A stretch of 64,000 bases of DNA from Paratrimastix pyriformis (Eukaryota > Preaxostyla > Paratrimastigidae). The notes under the pieces were generated by a model that did not search any database, was not told the origin of the DNA, and was given only the letters and a program-made list of their open reading frames with translations. Both the position numbers and the translations under genes were made by a program. The stretch spans positions 372,001 to 436,000 of the forward strand of contig JAPMOS010000027.1 of the NCBI GenBank assembly GCA_027972325.1, in the 5' to 3' direction. How positions within the stretch are numbered: position 1 is the first letter of the stretch; every line of letters begins with the position of its first letter. Shown here one piece after another: positions 45,948 through 57,259 of the stretch.

Positions 45948-48900
45948 AGCAAGGGCCGGAGCGGACCGTGGTCGCGGAGCCAGAGGATGTGGTTGCGGAA
46001 GAAGGCCGGGTCGACGGGGGCCAGGTCCCACACGGTCGGCCGGCGGCCCAGCAGGTGGCGGGCCACGAAGTCCGACAGGAGCAGCCCCACCGGGATGCCC
46101 TGCGCCCCCAGGAGGGGAGGGGACACCCAAACAGCGAGAGGTGGGTGAGCACAGGACCGGACGCACTCGAGGGCGGCAGTTGGTGGGACGGTCGGGGGCC
46201 GGCGGCGGTGACCTCGATGAGAGCCTTGCCACCGTCTCCAGCCCTCGGCGCCCTGGCCGCCCTGCCCGCCGGCCGCCCCCACCGGGGAGCCAGCACCCCA
46301 GGGGCAGGGGCAGGGGCAGGGGGGGGGGGGGCAGGGGCAGGGGCAGGGGCAGGGGCAGGGGCAGGGGCAGGGGCAGGGGCAGGGGCAGGGGCAGGGGCAG
46401 GGGCAGGGGCCCCCGGGCGAAGAGGCCCCGCTCAGGGGCGCAGATGTCCGCGAAGAAGAGCCCCACCAGCTCCCGCCGGACGCCTGCGCAGCCCGGGGTC
46501 GGCAGGGAGCAGGAATGTGAGCCTGAGGCAAGTGCTCGGTTGGCCGCGTCCCAGGAGGGAAGGGGAAGGGGAAGGGGAAGGGGAAGGGGAAGGAGCGGAC
46601 CCTTCAGGTCGATGGCGGCCTCCCCCTCGAACTCCACCCGCCACGGCCTGACGCCACACCAACCCGGTCTGACCCTCAGCCGGATGCCACCCGCAGAAGA
46701 GGCCAGGGGGGCAGGCCAGGGGGGCAGGCCAGGGGGGCAGGCCAGGGGGGCAGGCCAGGGGGGCAGGCCAGGGGGGCAGGCCAGGGGGGCAGGCCAGGGG
46801 GGCAGGCCAGGGGGGCAGGCCAGGAGGGAGGGCTGCAGACCGGAACCACTCGAGCCGGGTGCGGCTGGCGGCGAACCAGCGGAGGACGTCCTCCACCAGG
46901 CTGCCCCGGCGCACCAGCAGCCGGTCGGCCGGACCCGGGGTGGCCCCGGGCAGCCGCGCCAGGAAGAGCGACCCCTGCAGCCGCCCCTCGGAAGGGAAGC
47001 CCAATCGGCGGCCGCCCATGCGAAGGGGCGCCATGCCCTCCCCTCCCCTCCCCCGGGGATGGGCCAAGGGACTGGGCGGGGCCCGGACGGGGAGGGGGGA
47101 GGGAAGGAGGGGAGGAGGGGAGGAGGGCGGGCCTTGGTGGGCAGGGCGAAGAGGGCCGGGAGGCGGCGGAAGAGCTGCCCAACCAGCGAGCCGGCCGGGC
47201 GGCCATCTGCCCGGGCCAAGGAGAGGAGAGGAGAGGAGAGGAGAGGAGAGGGACGACAATGGGGCGGCGGATGGGTGGCGGAGGCAGACCGGGCCAGACG
47301 AGGGGGCACTCCTCAGCGGGCGGGGGCTCCTCGCCGGCCCTCCCGAGAGCCGCCGCACGTGGCGGGGCACAGGTCAGAGGGGCCAGGGCGGGGTGGCAGA
47401 AGAGCGACCCGTCGGCGAAGGGGCGCTCCTCGTTGCGCCGAGAGAGGGCTCCCAGCACGTCCAGGGCCGCCACCAAGCTGCCCCCACCCATGGCATGGGC
47501 CGATACGGCCACGGACAGACCGACAGGCAGCCAACCAGACAGACACCCGACCCGCTCGTGTGAGAAGGGACCCAGCGGAGGGGAGAGGGGCTGACCGAGG
47601 GTCCTTGAGGGCCGCTGCGGCCTGGGTGGGGGTGAGGGCCGGGCTGGGCGCCGGTGAAGGGGATGCGCTCGGGGTGCCTGCCGCGGAGCCCTCCGGGGGG
47701 GGCGTCCGACCGGCCCGTGCGGCCAGCAGCAGGGAGGCCCCCGTCGGCAGGGCTCCGTGAAGCAGCGATGAGAACCCGTCCGCGGGTCGCCCATCCGGGG
47801 CCGGGGTCGGGGCCGGGGGAGAGGGCGCGGGGGTGGGGGCCGAGTCGGGCTGCCCCATCGCAGGGCTGGGGCCCGGGGGGGCAGGCACACTGGCCGGGGG
47901 CATGCGGGGCGGCACCCGGGGCCGCGCATGGGCGGAGGCCGGGCCGCCATCGCTCCCCGGGGGGGGCGGAGCCGACGGGGAGTGGGCAACCTCCCCACCG
48001 AGCGGCCTGGCCCCGGGGGCGGAGGAGCCGGGACCGGCGAGGAAGGCCCCGATGACGGCATGCGAGAGGGCTGCCCACCCGGCCCGCCCCAGAGGGAAGT
48101 GGGCCGTGGTGATGAATGACGACGCAGGGGCCCGTCCCTGGGAGGCGGGCGCGGCGGCCGACGGACCGACGGCCTCCTTGATCTCGGCCAGGGGGAAGTT
48201 GTGCGGCGGCAGGGCCGCGCCCCCCTCGGTGCCGCAGCGGCCCCCCTCGGCCTCGATGCGGGCCGGGTCGGCCTCGGCGGCCAGCAGCCGGTCGGGGATG
48301 GCCCGCATCAGGGCGGCCACCATGGCCAGACGGCCCTGCCATCCGCGGACCCGCCGTTGCGGTGCGAGGGGATGGGCGGGGCGAGCTGGGCACGGGCGAG
48401 GGCGGGTTGGGGTGGATGGCCGGCGGACCGGCTGGGGCACGCGGGGCGCCGACAGGCCGACCGAACGCCAGGCCTCCGAGGGATGGCCGCTTGAGGCACC
48501 GGCCGTCTCGCGGGCCTGCGGGGCGGCTCGGCAGAGGCCCATGACCCCGCTCCAGATGGCCCGCAGGCCCCCCCAGAGCAGCTGTCGGGTGGCGGCGACT
48601 CGGAGGGCCTCCAGCTGGCCGCTCAGCCCCGTCCCGGGTCCCGAGGGGGGCGGCGAGAGGGGCCCGCCTCGCGAGCCCAGGAATGGGGCCAGGTGGGGCC
48701 ACAGGGCGGGCAGGGTAAGCCCCTCCGGCAGCTCGGCGGCCTCGCCCCGGGTGGCTTCGGGCACGATGCGGCCCCCGGCCCGCCCCACCAGGGCCGCCAG
48801 CCGGCTGGCAGCGGCGCCTGGGCGGTCGCCGGGTGTCCTCGGGCCGGCCCCAGGGCCCTCCGGGCGAGTGGGCGGGACCATGGGGGTGTTCTGGTCCTCG

Positions 48901-51900
48901 GCCATGGGCTGCCCGAAGGAGACCCGCCGCAGCAGGGCAGCCGCCTGCTCGAGGAGCTGCGACCCCTCGTGCGACTCAGCCGGCAGCTGCGTGGCGGGGC
49001 CGAGAGGAGGCGGATGGCGGCCCCGCGGGGGGACGGGAAAAGCGTGACGAACGGCGAACGGAGGGGGCCGGATGGAATGATGGGCAGGCAGAACGATAAG
49101 GGATGGCTGGATATGGGAGTTGGGTGCAGGGCAGAGGGGGCGGGTTTGGCAGCGGGGCGGATGTCGGAGGGTTGCGGCAGACCGCGACCCAGAGGCGGGC
49201 CGTGGCGGCCAGGGCCAGATGCGGCTGGGTCTGCGCCAGGGCCTCGAGGAGGCGCGCCCCGCCGGCCCACTCCCACAGGAGCAGAGCATCCTCGGGGCAG
49301 CTGCCCCCCAGCCGCGGGAAGGGGGCCGCCGGGGCCGCGGGGAGGCCGGCCAGCGCCTGAACGAGGTCCTCGAGAGCCCCAGGGGGGCCGACGGCAGGGC
49401 GCACCAGCCCGCCGTATCATCGCTGCCACCCTGCGGCTGAGGGGCGCCCGTCTCGGAGGAGCCCGTCTCGGGGGGGCCCGTCTCGGGGGGGGCCGTTTCG
49501 GGGGGGCCCATGGCCGCCACACGCTCCAGGAGGCCTGCCGCAAGCAGGAGGGGGCCGCTCAGGAAGCCGGGAGCCGAGGGCGTCTGCTGCTCGGGGGCCC
49601 GCGGCACCGGCGCAAGGGCAGGGGCAGGGGCAGGGGCAGGGGCAGGGGCAGGGGCAGGGGCAGGGGCAGGGGCAAGGGCAAGGACAAGGACGAGCCCCAG
49701 TGGCCGCGCGGCCAACACCCTGACCCTGGCCGGCAGGGGAAGGGGAAGGGGAAGGGGAGCCCCGGGGCCCGCTGCCGGCTGGGCCGCCATGGAGGACCGG
49801 CGGCCGGTCATCAGCAGGGGCCACGCGAAGGCCGAGCCTGGCGGGGTCCGGGGAGCCGGAGAGGGCGGCCTGGCCTTGGAGTGGGCGGGGAAGGCCTGCT
49901 GGGGGGGCGTCTGCGGGGCCCCCGCTGCCGAGGCGGCCTCATCATGGGCATCCTCCTCGACGGGCCAGCCGGCGAGGATGGCGGCCAAGGGGAGGCCCAC
50001 CATGGCCTGCACCCAGCCCGCCCGGGCGGGGGCCAGCCGGGGCTCGCCGCCGGCGCATCGGGGCAGCAGCTCCTGCAGGGCCGCGCAGCACCAGCCCAGG
50101 GCGACCCCTCGGGCGGAGGCAGCAAGCCCCCTGCCGGACGCGGCCCCGTCGCACGGGCGGGCGAGGGCCGGAAGGTGAGGACGGTCGGCCAGTCAGCGTG
50201 GTGAGCGTAGTGCAGGCTATGGACGGGGGCGGACCGTTCAGGGGCGAGCAAGGCCGCCCAGAGGGTCCCGGCGAGGGCCCCCAGGGCTCTCCAGACGAGC
50301 GCGGCGGGCCCGGTCCCTGCGGGGCTGCATGCCGGAGAGGATCCCGCGGGGGCCGAGGCCGAGGCCGTGGAAGGGGCCAGGGCCGGGTTGGGGAGTCGCT
50401 GCGCCAGGGCGGCGAGCGAGGCCACCAGGGGCGGCAGGTGCCGGTGCAGCGCCAGCCCGCCAACCCCCGGCACCCCCCCGGCACTCAGGGGCGGGACGAG
50501 GCGCTCCAGCAAGGCGCAGAGGAGCCCCAGGCGCCCCTGGAGGGAGGGCAGCCCGAGGGCATCGATGTCCGGGCCGCCCGTCGGCTGGGGGTCGAGAGAG
50601 GGCAGCCCCGCCAAGCAGCGGGCTCTCAGGGCATGCCCCCCGCCCGCAAGGGACACGGCCGCCTCCAGGAAGCTGCGCCCACAGGCGGGGGGAGGATGAG
50701 GAGGAGGTGGCGGGTTCGGATCCATGCCTTCAGACGCACGGAGGGCAAGGGGAGGGGAGGGTGGGAGGGGAGGGGGCTGCAGACGATTCTCTGTCGGCCT
50801 TGGGTGCGAGTGCCGCGGCGGCGAGGAGGGCCATGATGGCGGCCCCTTCCCGGTCGGGGGCCTCCCCCCCGGTGTCCGCCGTCGCCGTGGGGCCGGCCGC
50901 GAGGAGGTGGCGCGAGATGGGACTGGCCACCCCCCGCACCACTCGGCCCGCCGGCTGGGCGGCCGAAGGCGGGGAGCCCTCAGGGGAGAGGAGCGCCACC
51001 TCCCCCCAGAGGAGGGGCCCGCAGGCCGCCAGGCATCCCACCAGGAGGGCCCGGGGCGGGGGCGGCTGCAGCAGCAGCTGGGCAGACGGGCCCACCAGGG
51101 CGCCGGCGCTCTCCTCGAGCAGGGCGAGGGCCTCGGGCGAGCACGAGGCCGCCACCCCTGGGGGAGGACCCACACCCACACCGGGGCGGAGGCCGGGCGA
51201 GAGGAGGCGCGCAGAGGCCGAGGCCAGGCAGTGGGCCCACAGGGCGCCCATACGGGGGGCCGCGAGGTGTGCCCGCAGGGCCAGGGCGAGCAGGTCCTGC
51301 AGCAGTGTGAGTGCCGCTCCCTGGGGGCCGCCCCGGGAGGCTGCGCCGGCGGGGCCCAACAGCTCGTCCACCAGAGCAGCCACCCCCACTTCCGTCCCCG
51401 TCCCCGTCCCCGTCCCCGTCCCCGTTCCTGTACCCCCGGGAGGCTCGGCCCAGGACAGCGCGGGGCCACCGGCCACCCCCAGAGCCGCCAGGGCGTGCAG
51501 GCAGGCGGCGGCTTCGGGCACCCGCCCGGCGGTGAGCATGGCGTGGGCCAGGGTCACCAGGTGGCCCTCGGCCTCCCCGGTGTGCACGTCGCCACTGCTG
51601 CCACTGCTGCCGCCGCTGCCACTGCTGCCGCTGCCACTGCTGCCGCCGCTGCCGCCGCTGCCGCCGCTGCCGCTGCTGCCGCTGCTGCCGCTGCTGCCGC
51701 TGCTGCCCGGGGAGAAGGGAGCGAGCCGCCGCCCGAGCCCCCCGTCACCCTCGTGGAGCGCCACCAGCACCCTGCAGAGCGCCCCCAGCGTGGCCGGGTC
51801 GAGGGTGGTCGCAGTGGGCCGCGCCAGTACCCCCATGGCAGCGCCGCGGGCCCGGGGCACCAGGGCCAGACGGAGGGAGGCCCACGCGGGCTCCCCGAGG

Positions 51901-54900
51901 ACCACCGCCCCCCCACCGGGCCCCCTGAGGAGGGCCTCATCGAAGAGGCGCACCGCCGAGGGGAGCCGCTCAGGGGGCACGGCCGCCAGGGCGCCCAGGC
52001 AGACCACCTGCAGCGCCCGCTCGCATTCGGCCGACCTGGGCCCCCAAGCCGGGCCCCCCGCCAGGAAGGGAGCCACCGCATGGGGAAGCACCGCCCCGAG
52101 CAAGGGCCCGCAACCCGCCAGGAAGGGGTGGCCCACCACATCTTCGGCCTCGGCCGCCACGACGGCCGCCAAGAGGCCCACCGCATCCCGGGCCAGCTCG
52201 GCGTCGCCCTCCTGGGGGCAGAGGGGCAGGCACCAGCGCAGGGCCAGGTGCGTGACGGCGAGAGGCGCGACCCGGGCGGCCAGGCGGAGGAAGGAAACCG
52301 CAGCTGCGAGGAAGGGCCGCCGGTTGGAGGGCGCCGGGGCCCGGCCACCTCGGGCCCACTCGAGGCACTGCCCCGCCAGACGGAGGGCCAGCTCGGCGGC
52401 AGCGGCGGTCTCGTCGGGCCCCAGGGGCCCACCCGGCGGTGACCGTGGCTCGGGGGCGACGAGGAGGTTGCCCGAGGAGCTGGCGGCAACCTCCCCGCGC
52501 CGCCCGCCAGCCGAACGGAATGGGCGGCCCACAGGGCAGCGACACACTCGACCAAGATGGGCGCCCGAGGGAGCGCCCCCGATGGCAATGGCGGGGCCGG
52601 GGCCCTGCTGCTGTGGGCTGCCATGAGCGCGAGCGCTGGCCCCGCCGAGAGGGGGGGCTCGGGGCCGCAGGATGACGCGACCTCCAAACAGGCGGCCGCG
52701 GATGCGGCCAGGAGGTCATCACAGAATGGCCGCAGGGGAGCCGCCGTCACCGCGTCCTCGGGGAGCCGTCGCACTGCGAGCAGCCGCTCGCAGAAGGGCC
52801 CCAGGAGCCCCTCCAGGGCCTGCAACCGGGGCGGGGCCAGCCCGCGGAGCGAGGGCAGCACGGCCCAGAGGGCCAGCCCCAGCCAGTGTTCGTCGGCCTC
52901 GTTGTCGGCTTCCTCACCGCCGCCCAGGTCGGGCCCGAGGAGGGCCGGGGGAAGGGCTGCCACGGAGTGGGGCCGGAGGCTGTCTGGGGCGACCGCGGCC
53001 AGGACGAACTCCACCAGGCGGCCCGCCAGGCGGCCCGTGAGGCGCCCGCCGCAGCCCCCGGGGCCGGCGCCGAGGCAGAGGCGACACAGGTGGGCCAGCA
53101 GGGCCGTCAGGGCGTAGAGGCCGGCGGGCGTGTCGAGGGGCACCGGGGATGAGGCCGAGCCCAGCAGCAGTTCGCAGAGCAACGCCTCGGCACCCCCCGC
53201 CTCCTCGGCCGCCCCGCCAGCGTCCCCTTCGGCCTGAGGGGCGAGGCAAGAGGCCGTGGAGAAGGCAGCAAAGGGGCGTCCCGGGTCGGGGCAGGCCCCC
53301 CAGATGGACAGCGAAGGGAGCGCCATGACGGATGGAGCCGGGTCGGGGCCGGCTCGGCTCGACCTCCCTTGCCGCATCTTCGCCCGGTGGAGCGCCGTGA
53401 CCGCGTTCGCCCACGCTCCCGCGCAGCGGAGAAAGGCGACCCCACTGCTTGGAGGGGACGCGGCGCGTCTCGTCAGAATGTCGCCCCACCGGTGCAGCTG
53501 GGCCCCGAACGCTCCCTCGGCGGCCCCGGCCCCGGCCCCGGGCCCAAGGATGCACTGGCGCACCAGGAGCAACACCGTCGCGGCGGCTCCCCAGAGCGAC
53601 TCCCCGGGCGGGGATGGCGCCGCCTCGGCGGTGGCATCCCCCAGGGCTCCCAGCGCCGCGCAGAGGGTCATCGGTGCTGCCAAGGCCCCTGTCGTGCCCG
53701 GGGCCGGGGCGGGCGGGGCGGAGCAGCCACAGGTACAGCGAGCCCGGAACGCCGCCCAGGCGAGCATGTCGCCCCGCTCGGTCAGCAGGGGGGCCGCGAG
53801 GAAGAGGCCCCATGGGCTGCCCAGACCGTCCCCGCGGCCCCGCTGCTGCTGCTGCTGCTGCTGCTGCTTAGGGGAGGACCGGCTCAGGCGCGGGGAGGCG
53901 TCCCAGAAGGGGCACAGCGAGACCAGCCGGAGGAATGGCGCCCGCAGGGCGGGACAGGTCGGCAAGCGGCCCAAGTGGGCCACGAGCACATCCAGCAGGC
54001 CGTGGCGCAGGCACACCGTCAGGCAGGCCCACGCCCGGCCGGCCTGGGCGCAGGCGAGCAGGTTGCCAAGCAGCCCCACCGAGGCGACCAGCTCGGGGGC
54101 CGGGGCCGAGGCCGAGGCGGCACTGGATTGGTCCTCCCAGGGCAGGAGGCGCATCAGCCGCAGGAGGGAGCCCACCAGCGAATGCAACAGCGGCTGGCCA
54201 CCCTGGGCGGGCTCCCGGACTAATTCCGGCATCACGGAGGCAGAACCGACCATCTCCAGGACGGACGGGAGGTGCCGTGCCGTGTCGGCCTGCCCAACGA
54301 GGGCGGCGAGGCCCCCGGGGAGCTCCGCCATCGAGGCGGCAGGGGATGCCGTCGCCTGGGTCTGGGCATCGGCCATGTCCGCTGCGGGGGGGCCCTCCAC
54401 CACAACCAAGGGGAGTGCCGACGGTGACTGTGGGGGCGGTGGCTTGGCCAAGGCGGCCCTGAGTTGGGCCACCTCGGCGCCAAGTCGGTCGCGCGCTTCG
54501 GCCTCGGCCCGCGCGGCCTCGAGGGCCCGCCGAAGGGTGCCCACTTCCTGGGCAAGGGCCCTCTCACGCCCATCGAACTCGGCGCGGGCCTGCTCGAGGC
54601 TGGCCGCCGCCCGGGGCTGCTCGACCTTGGCCTGCTCCAGCTCGGCTCTGAGGGCCTCCCGCTCCTGACGCAGCGCGGTTCCCTCCCCCGCGAGCCGATC
54701 GGCCTCTTCGCCCATGGCGGCCAGGGCGCCCTCAAGGCGGGATCGCTCGTCCCGGGCGGCCCGATCCCGGGCGGCCATCTCGCGGCGCAGGGTGGCCGAG
54801 CCAACGGCAGCTTGCAGGGCCTGCTCGCGGAGGTCGGCCAGTTCCTGGCGGAGGGCGGCCTCCTTCTCGGCGACCCCGGCGGCCGCCGACCGCGCCAGGG

Positions 54901-56102
54901 CCAACTCGGCCCGAAGGCCATCCGTCTCCTGGGCGAGGGCCACCCTCGCCTCCGTGAGGTCGGTGCACTGCCTCTCAAGGGCGGACAGCTGCTGCTTCCA
55001 ATGGGCTTCCTCGTTGGCCAGGGCGCCCTTCCAACGGGCCACCTCGTCCGGGTGTTGCCGCTCGAGGAGTACAAAGTGCTGCTGGGTGCCATCCTGGGCG
55101 CGCTGGAGCTGAGCGTTTGCCTCGGCCAGGGCGCCGCGCTGCTCGGCCTCCGCCCGGGCGCCCCGGGTGAGTTGCCGGTTGGCCGCTTGGAGCCGGTCGG
55201 CCCGAGCCCGAAGCTCGGCATTGGCGGTGGATTCCCGCTCGACCCGGCGGGTGAGCTCCTCGACAAGCTGCCCCGCCCCGCAGGCCGCCTCCCGGGCCTC
55301 GCCCAACTCCAGGCGCAGGCGGTCCAGTTGGTCGGCCTGGGCATCCCGGGCAACAGCAGCGTTCCATCCTCGTCCGGGCGCCCCGCGTTGGGGGGCGCTG
55401 AGGGCCCCATCGCCCTCGCCGGGGAGGACAACCGCCTGCCGGAGCTTCTCCACGCTGATTCGTTCGGCCTCGGCGGCCTGAAGGGTCTCGAGTGCCACGT
55501 GGGCACGGCCCAGCTCGGCCTCGGCCTCGGCCCTGGGCACAACCTCGGCCCGCACGAGGGCCGGGGTGTCATCGCTACCTGGCGGGGCAAGCTGCTGGCC
55601 CTTAGTGCATGCTGGGCGTGCTGGGCGGGTTCCGCCCTCCTAGGAATAGTCGGCAGGGTCATGTGAGCGGGTCCAGAAAAGACCAGACCTCCTCACCAGC
55701 ACCCTCGACCCAGGCCTCCCCCTGCTTGACAGCAGCCGGAGGGGGGCCATCTTCCCAGCTGGAACGAGCCAATGGTCTCTTGAAGGGAGTGGATCCTACA
55801 GCAGGGACAGGTTCCGACGAGCCGGTTGGGGGGAGAGGCTCGAGCGCACCCGGCGAAGATTCCGGGACTACTTGATCCCTGGGGGCAACCACGGCAATCA
55901 GGCGCATCTCGGGGCTGGTCAACAATTTTCGAGGGATAGGTTCTTCTGGCGAAATCACAGTTGGGTTGTTCTCTTCTCTGCCCGGGGGTGGAATGGTTGT
56001 CACGGAAGGCTCTTGCGGGCGAAGCGAAACATCAACAATTGAACCGGTCGATGAAACTGGGGGGCTCTCTTCTTGGCGGGGCCTTGGAATGCAGGCCCCC
56101 AT
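44694..56102 (-). CDS. giant HECT-domain E3 ubiquitin ligase with N-terminal coiled coil
   Basis: C-terminal HECT domain (gene strand): VEFEGEAAIDLKG with VRRELVGLFFADICAPERGL; GIPVGLLLSDFVARHLLGRR; VELTFTAEGPGGREVELCPG; VTGANKAEYLEALVQYRLAA; ELARLLCGEGVIDPEDLARH; RERFVQFVTGSSRPPAGG; LPSAATCFNTLKLP, holding the catalytic Cys, and the ending EQAIREAGTGFGLS at 44694. Upstream, 47,300-52,550 encodes Ala/Leu-rich helical-repeat sequence. Positions 54,450-55,550 encode a long coiled coil (LEQARAEFDGRERALAQEVG). The 5' exon (to ATG 56102, MGACIPRPRQEE) joins phase 0 to phase 0 through a short intron near 55,625-55,684. Several frame changes (near 52,500 and 50,150) have no clear intron and may be sequence errors or unseen introns. 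The subfamily is not recognised. Confidence 0.8.
45408..45600. repeat. AGCCCAC and CGAGCCC heptamer arrays (HECT intron)
   Basis: Two successive arrays: AGCCCAC/AGCCCA variants (45408-45515), then pure CGAGCCC (45525-45595). Poly-G runs lie just upstream (45339-45380). Confidence 0.9.
46300..46408. repeat. GGGGCA hexamer array (HECT intron)
   Basis: About seventeen copies. A second block of the same hexamer occurs in a different, coding-frame context at 49615-49672. Confidence 0.9.
46700..46828. repeat. 13-bp minisatellite GGGGGGCAGGCCA (HECT intron)
   Basis: About ten copies between two exons at the start of the HECT domain. Confidence 0.92.
49615..49690 (-). repeat. coding-frame hexamer array encoding (AP)n
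   Basis: GGGGCA units on the plus strand, read in the open minus frame as alternating Ala-Pro within the long HECT gene. Keeps frame because 6 is a multiple of 3. Confidence 0.6.
51588..51705 (-). repeat. coding Ser/Gly trinucleotide array in the HECT gene
   Basis: GCTGCCGCTGCT-type repeats on the plus strand, read in the minus open frame as (SSG/GSG)n. A nearby CCCCGT hexamer array at 51394-51427 encodes (GT)n. Confidence 0.65.
53843..53868 (-). repeat. polyglutamine CAG run in the HECT gene
   Basis: CTG repeat on the plus strand encoding about nine Gln on the gene strand, between the coiled coil and the helical-repeat region. Confidence 0.75.
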
Positions 56103-56210
56103 ATTCTACACCGGCCGACAGGTAAATCAGAACGAAGGATTTGTTGCAGCTCGGGGATCAAACCGGCCGGCGAGTGTTCCGCACCCACAGGTTCCTGACC
56201 CTCGCCTCGG
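56103..56210. promoter_or_regulatory. short divergent spacer HECT/thioredoxin-like gene
   Basis: About 110 bp, AT-richer than either gene. It would hold both promoters if the chosen starts are right. A minus-strand frame continues to 56290 (LEKIFRGLGIRGEG...), so the HECT gene might start further upstream and overlap the plus-strand gene. Confidence 0.4.
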
Positions 56211-57032
56211 ATGCCCAACCCGCGAAATATTTTCTCAAGTACCAGCGGCCTTGCCCTTTTGGCTGGAGGATCTGTTGGTTGCGTCCTCATCGTTGCCCTC
56301 GCTGGGATTCTGTGGAGTCACCGGAAAGCAGCCGCTGTGAAGAAGAGGACTCCGACGCAGCCTCGCAAGGGCGCCAGCACAAAAAAGCCATCGCCGGCTC
56401 ACAGCCTTCCAACTAACGCACCATCGACACCTCTGAAAGTCCGTTTCACCATCTCGCAAGAAGACATATACGTAACATCATCTTTTCTGCATCTAGACCG
56501 GACGGGTTGACGCCCTTCGGACTGCAGCTACCGCTGATGTCCCTTTTTCTCCCCTTCGAGCCGCGGCCTTAACCGAGTTTACCCGACCCGGTCGTGCGGC
56601 TCTCCCGGCGTTCTTCTTCGTGGTTGTGTGTCCAGCATGCGATGCCGAGAGAGGTGAACGCGTTCGGTCGGTGATGTCGTTTGCTCGGGCTTGCTCTCGC
56701 GCCGTTGAGCCTGTTGATTTCCTCTGGGTGGGACCCGAACAGGTCCGAAACCGCCCATCCATCTTCCTCTTCCTCATCGCCTCCATCGATTCAAACATAT
56801 TTCTCTTTGACCTCTACAGTACCCCGAGTTTTGCAAGGCTGTCATGCACACGAAACTTTCCCCGAGGAGATCTCCGACCCGGACTCACATCCTTGTTGTC
56901 GATTCCCGAGGAAGGCGTTTCTCCAGATACCCAGGCGCCCTCCTTGACGGCGCTGCCATCGCTGCTTGGATGGACGCGCCAACAGAATGGGCTCCGCTGG
57001 AGGATTTTCAAATGGCGCTCTACCTCGAGTAA
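56211..57032 (+). CDS. single-pass membrane protein with thioredoxin-like domain (CPAC motif)
   Basis: Three exons join phase 0 throughout: 56211-56471 (87 codons), 56497-56742 (82), 56820-57032 (70 plus TAA), 239 residues. The first intron is only 25 bases (56472-56496, GTAACA...CTAG); the second is 77 bases and begins GTCCGA. A TM helix at about residues 16-36 (LALLAGGSVGCVLIVALAGI) is followed by a basic stretch (HRKAAAVKKR), predicting N-out/C-in topology or a signal anchor. After a Ser/Thr/Pro linker comes ALPAFFFVVVCPACDAERGE, with Cys 132 and 135 forming a CxxC, then an alpha-helix, VDFLWVGPEQYPEFC, a THILVVDSRG strand pair, and YPGALLDGAAIAAWMDA, the strand/helix order of thioredoxins. 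Redox activity is inferred; no named family is assigned. Confidence 0.75.
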
Positions 57033-57259
57033 TGCGCGAATGGGTGAATAATTTCCTGATTTCCGGACCTTGGCCAACAAGACCGAACGCCTCTTGAAAA
57101 TTCTTTCCGCACGGCCCGGGCGCACAAGTGGGTTGAAAAACAGGTGGAGACAGCCCGTCAAACGCAGGGTGAAGGAGGCTCTCCCGGCCTGCCTTTTTTG
57201 TGGTCGGTCACGCTTTTTTCCAACGAAAAACCGTCGAGTTAAACGATCAATTATAGACC
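57033..57259. other. spacer upstream of the subtilisin gene
   Basis: 227 bp, AT-richer; probable promoter and 5' UTR of the downstream gene. No motif recognised. Confidence 0.5.

Noticed and set aside
48693-52626. Very long plus-strand open frames (over 500-760 codons)
   Set aside because: They are Arg/Gly/Pro-rich antisense shadows of the HECT gene with no domain resemblance; the minus frames join at a plausible GTCTGC...GCAG intron near 50,675-50,790.
54464-55666. 400-codon open frame on the plus strand
   Set aside because: Antisense of the coiled-coil part of the HECT gene. High GC keeps stops rare on both strands; the minus frame has the heptad pattern and a phase-consistent upstream exon.
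55966-56340. Plus-strand exon with a 28-base intron (GTAAATC...TTGCAG near 56122) feeding the thioredoxin-like gene
   Set aside because: The sites look canonical, but the resulting frame does not run into the TM exon and the region overlaps the better supported first exon of the HECT gene.
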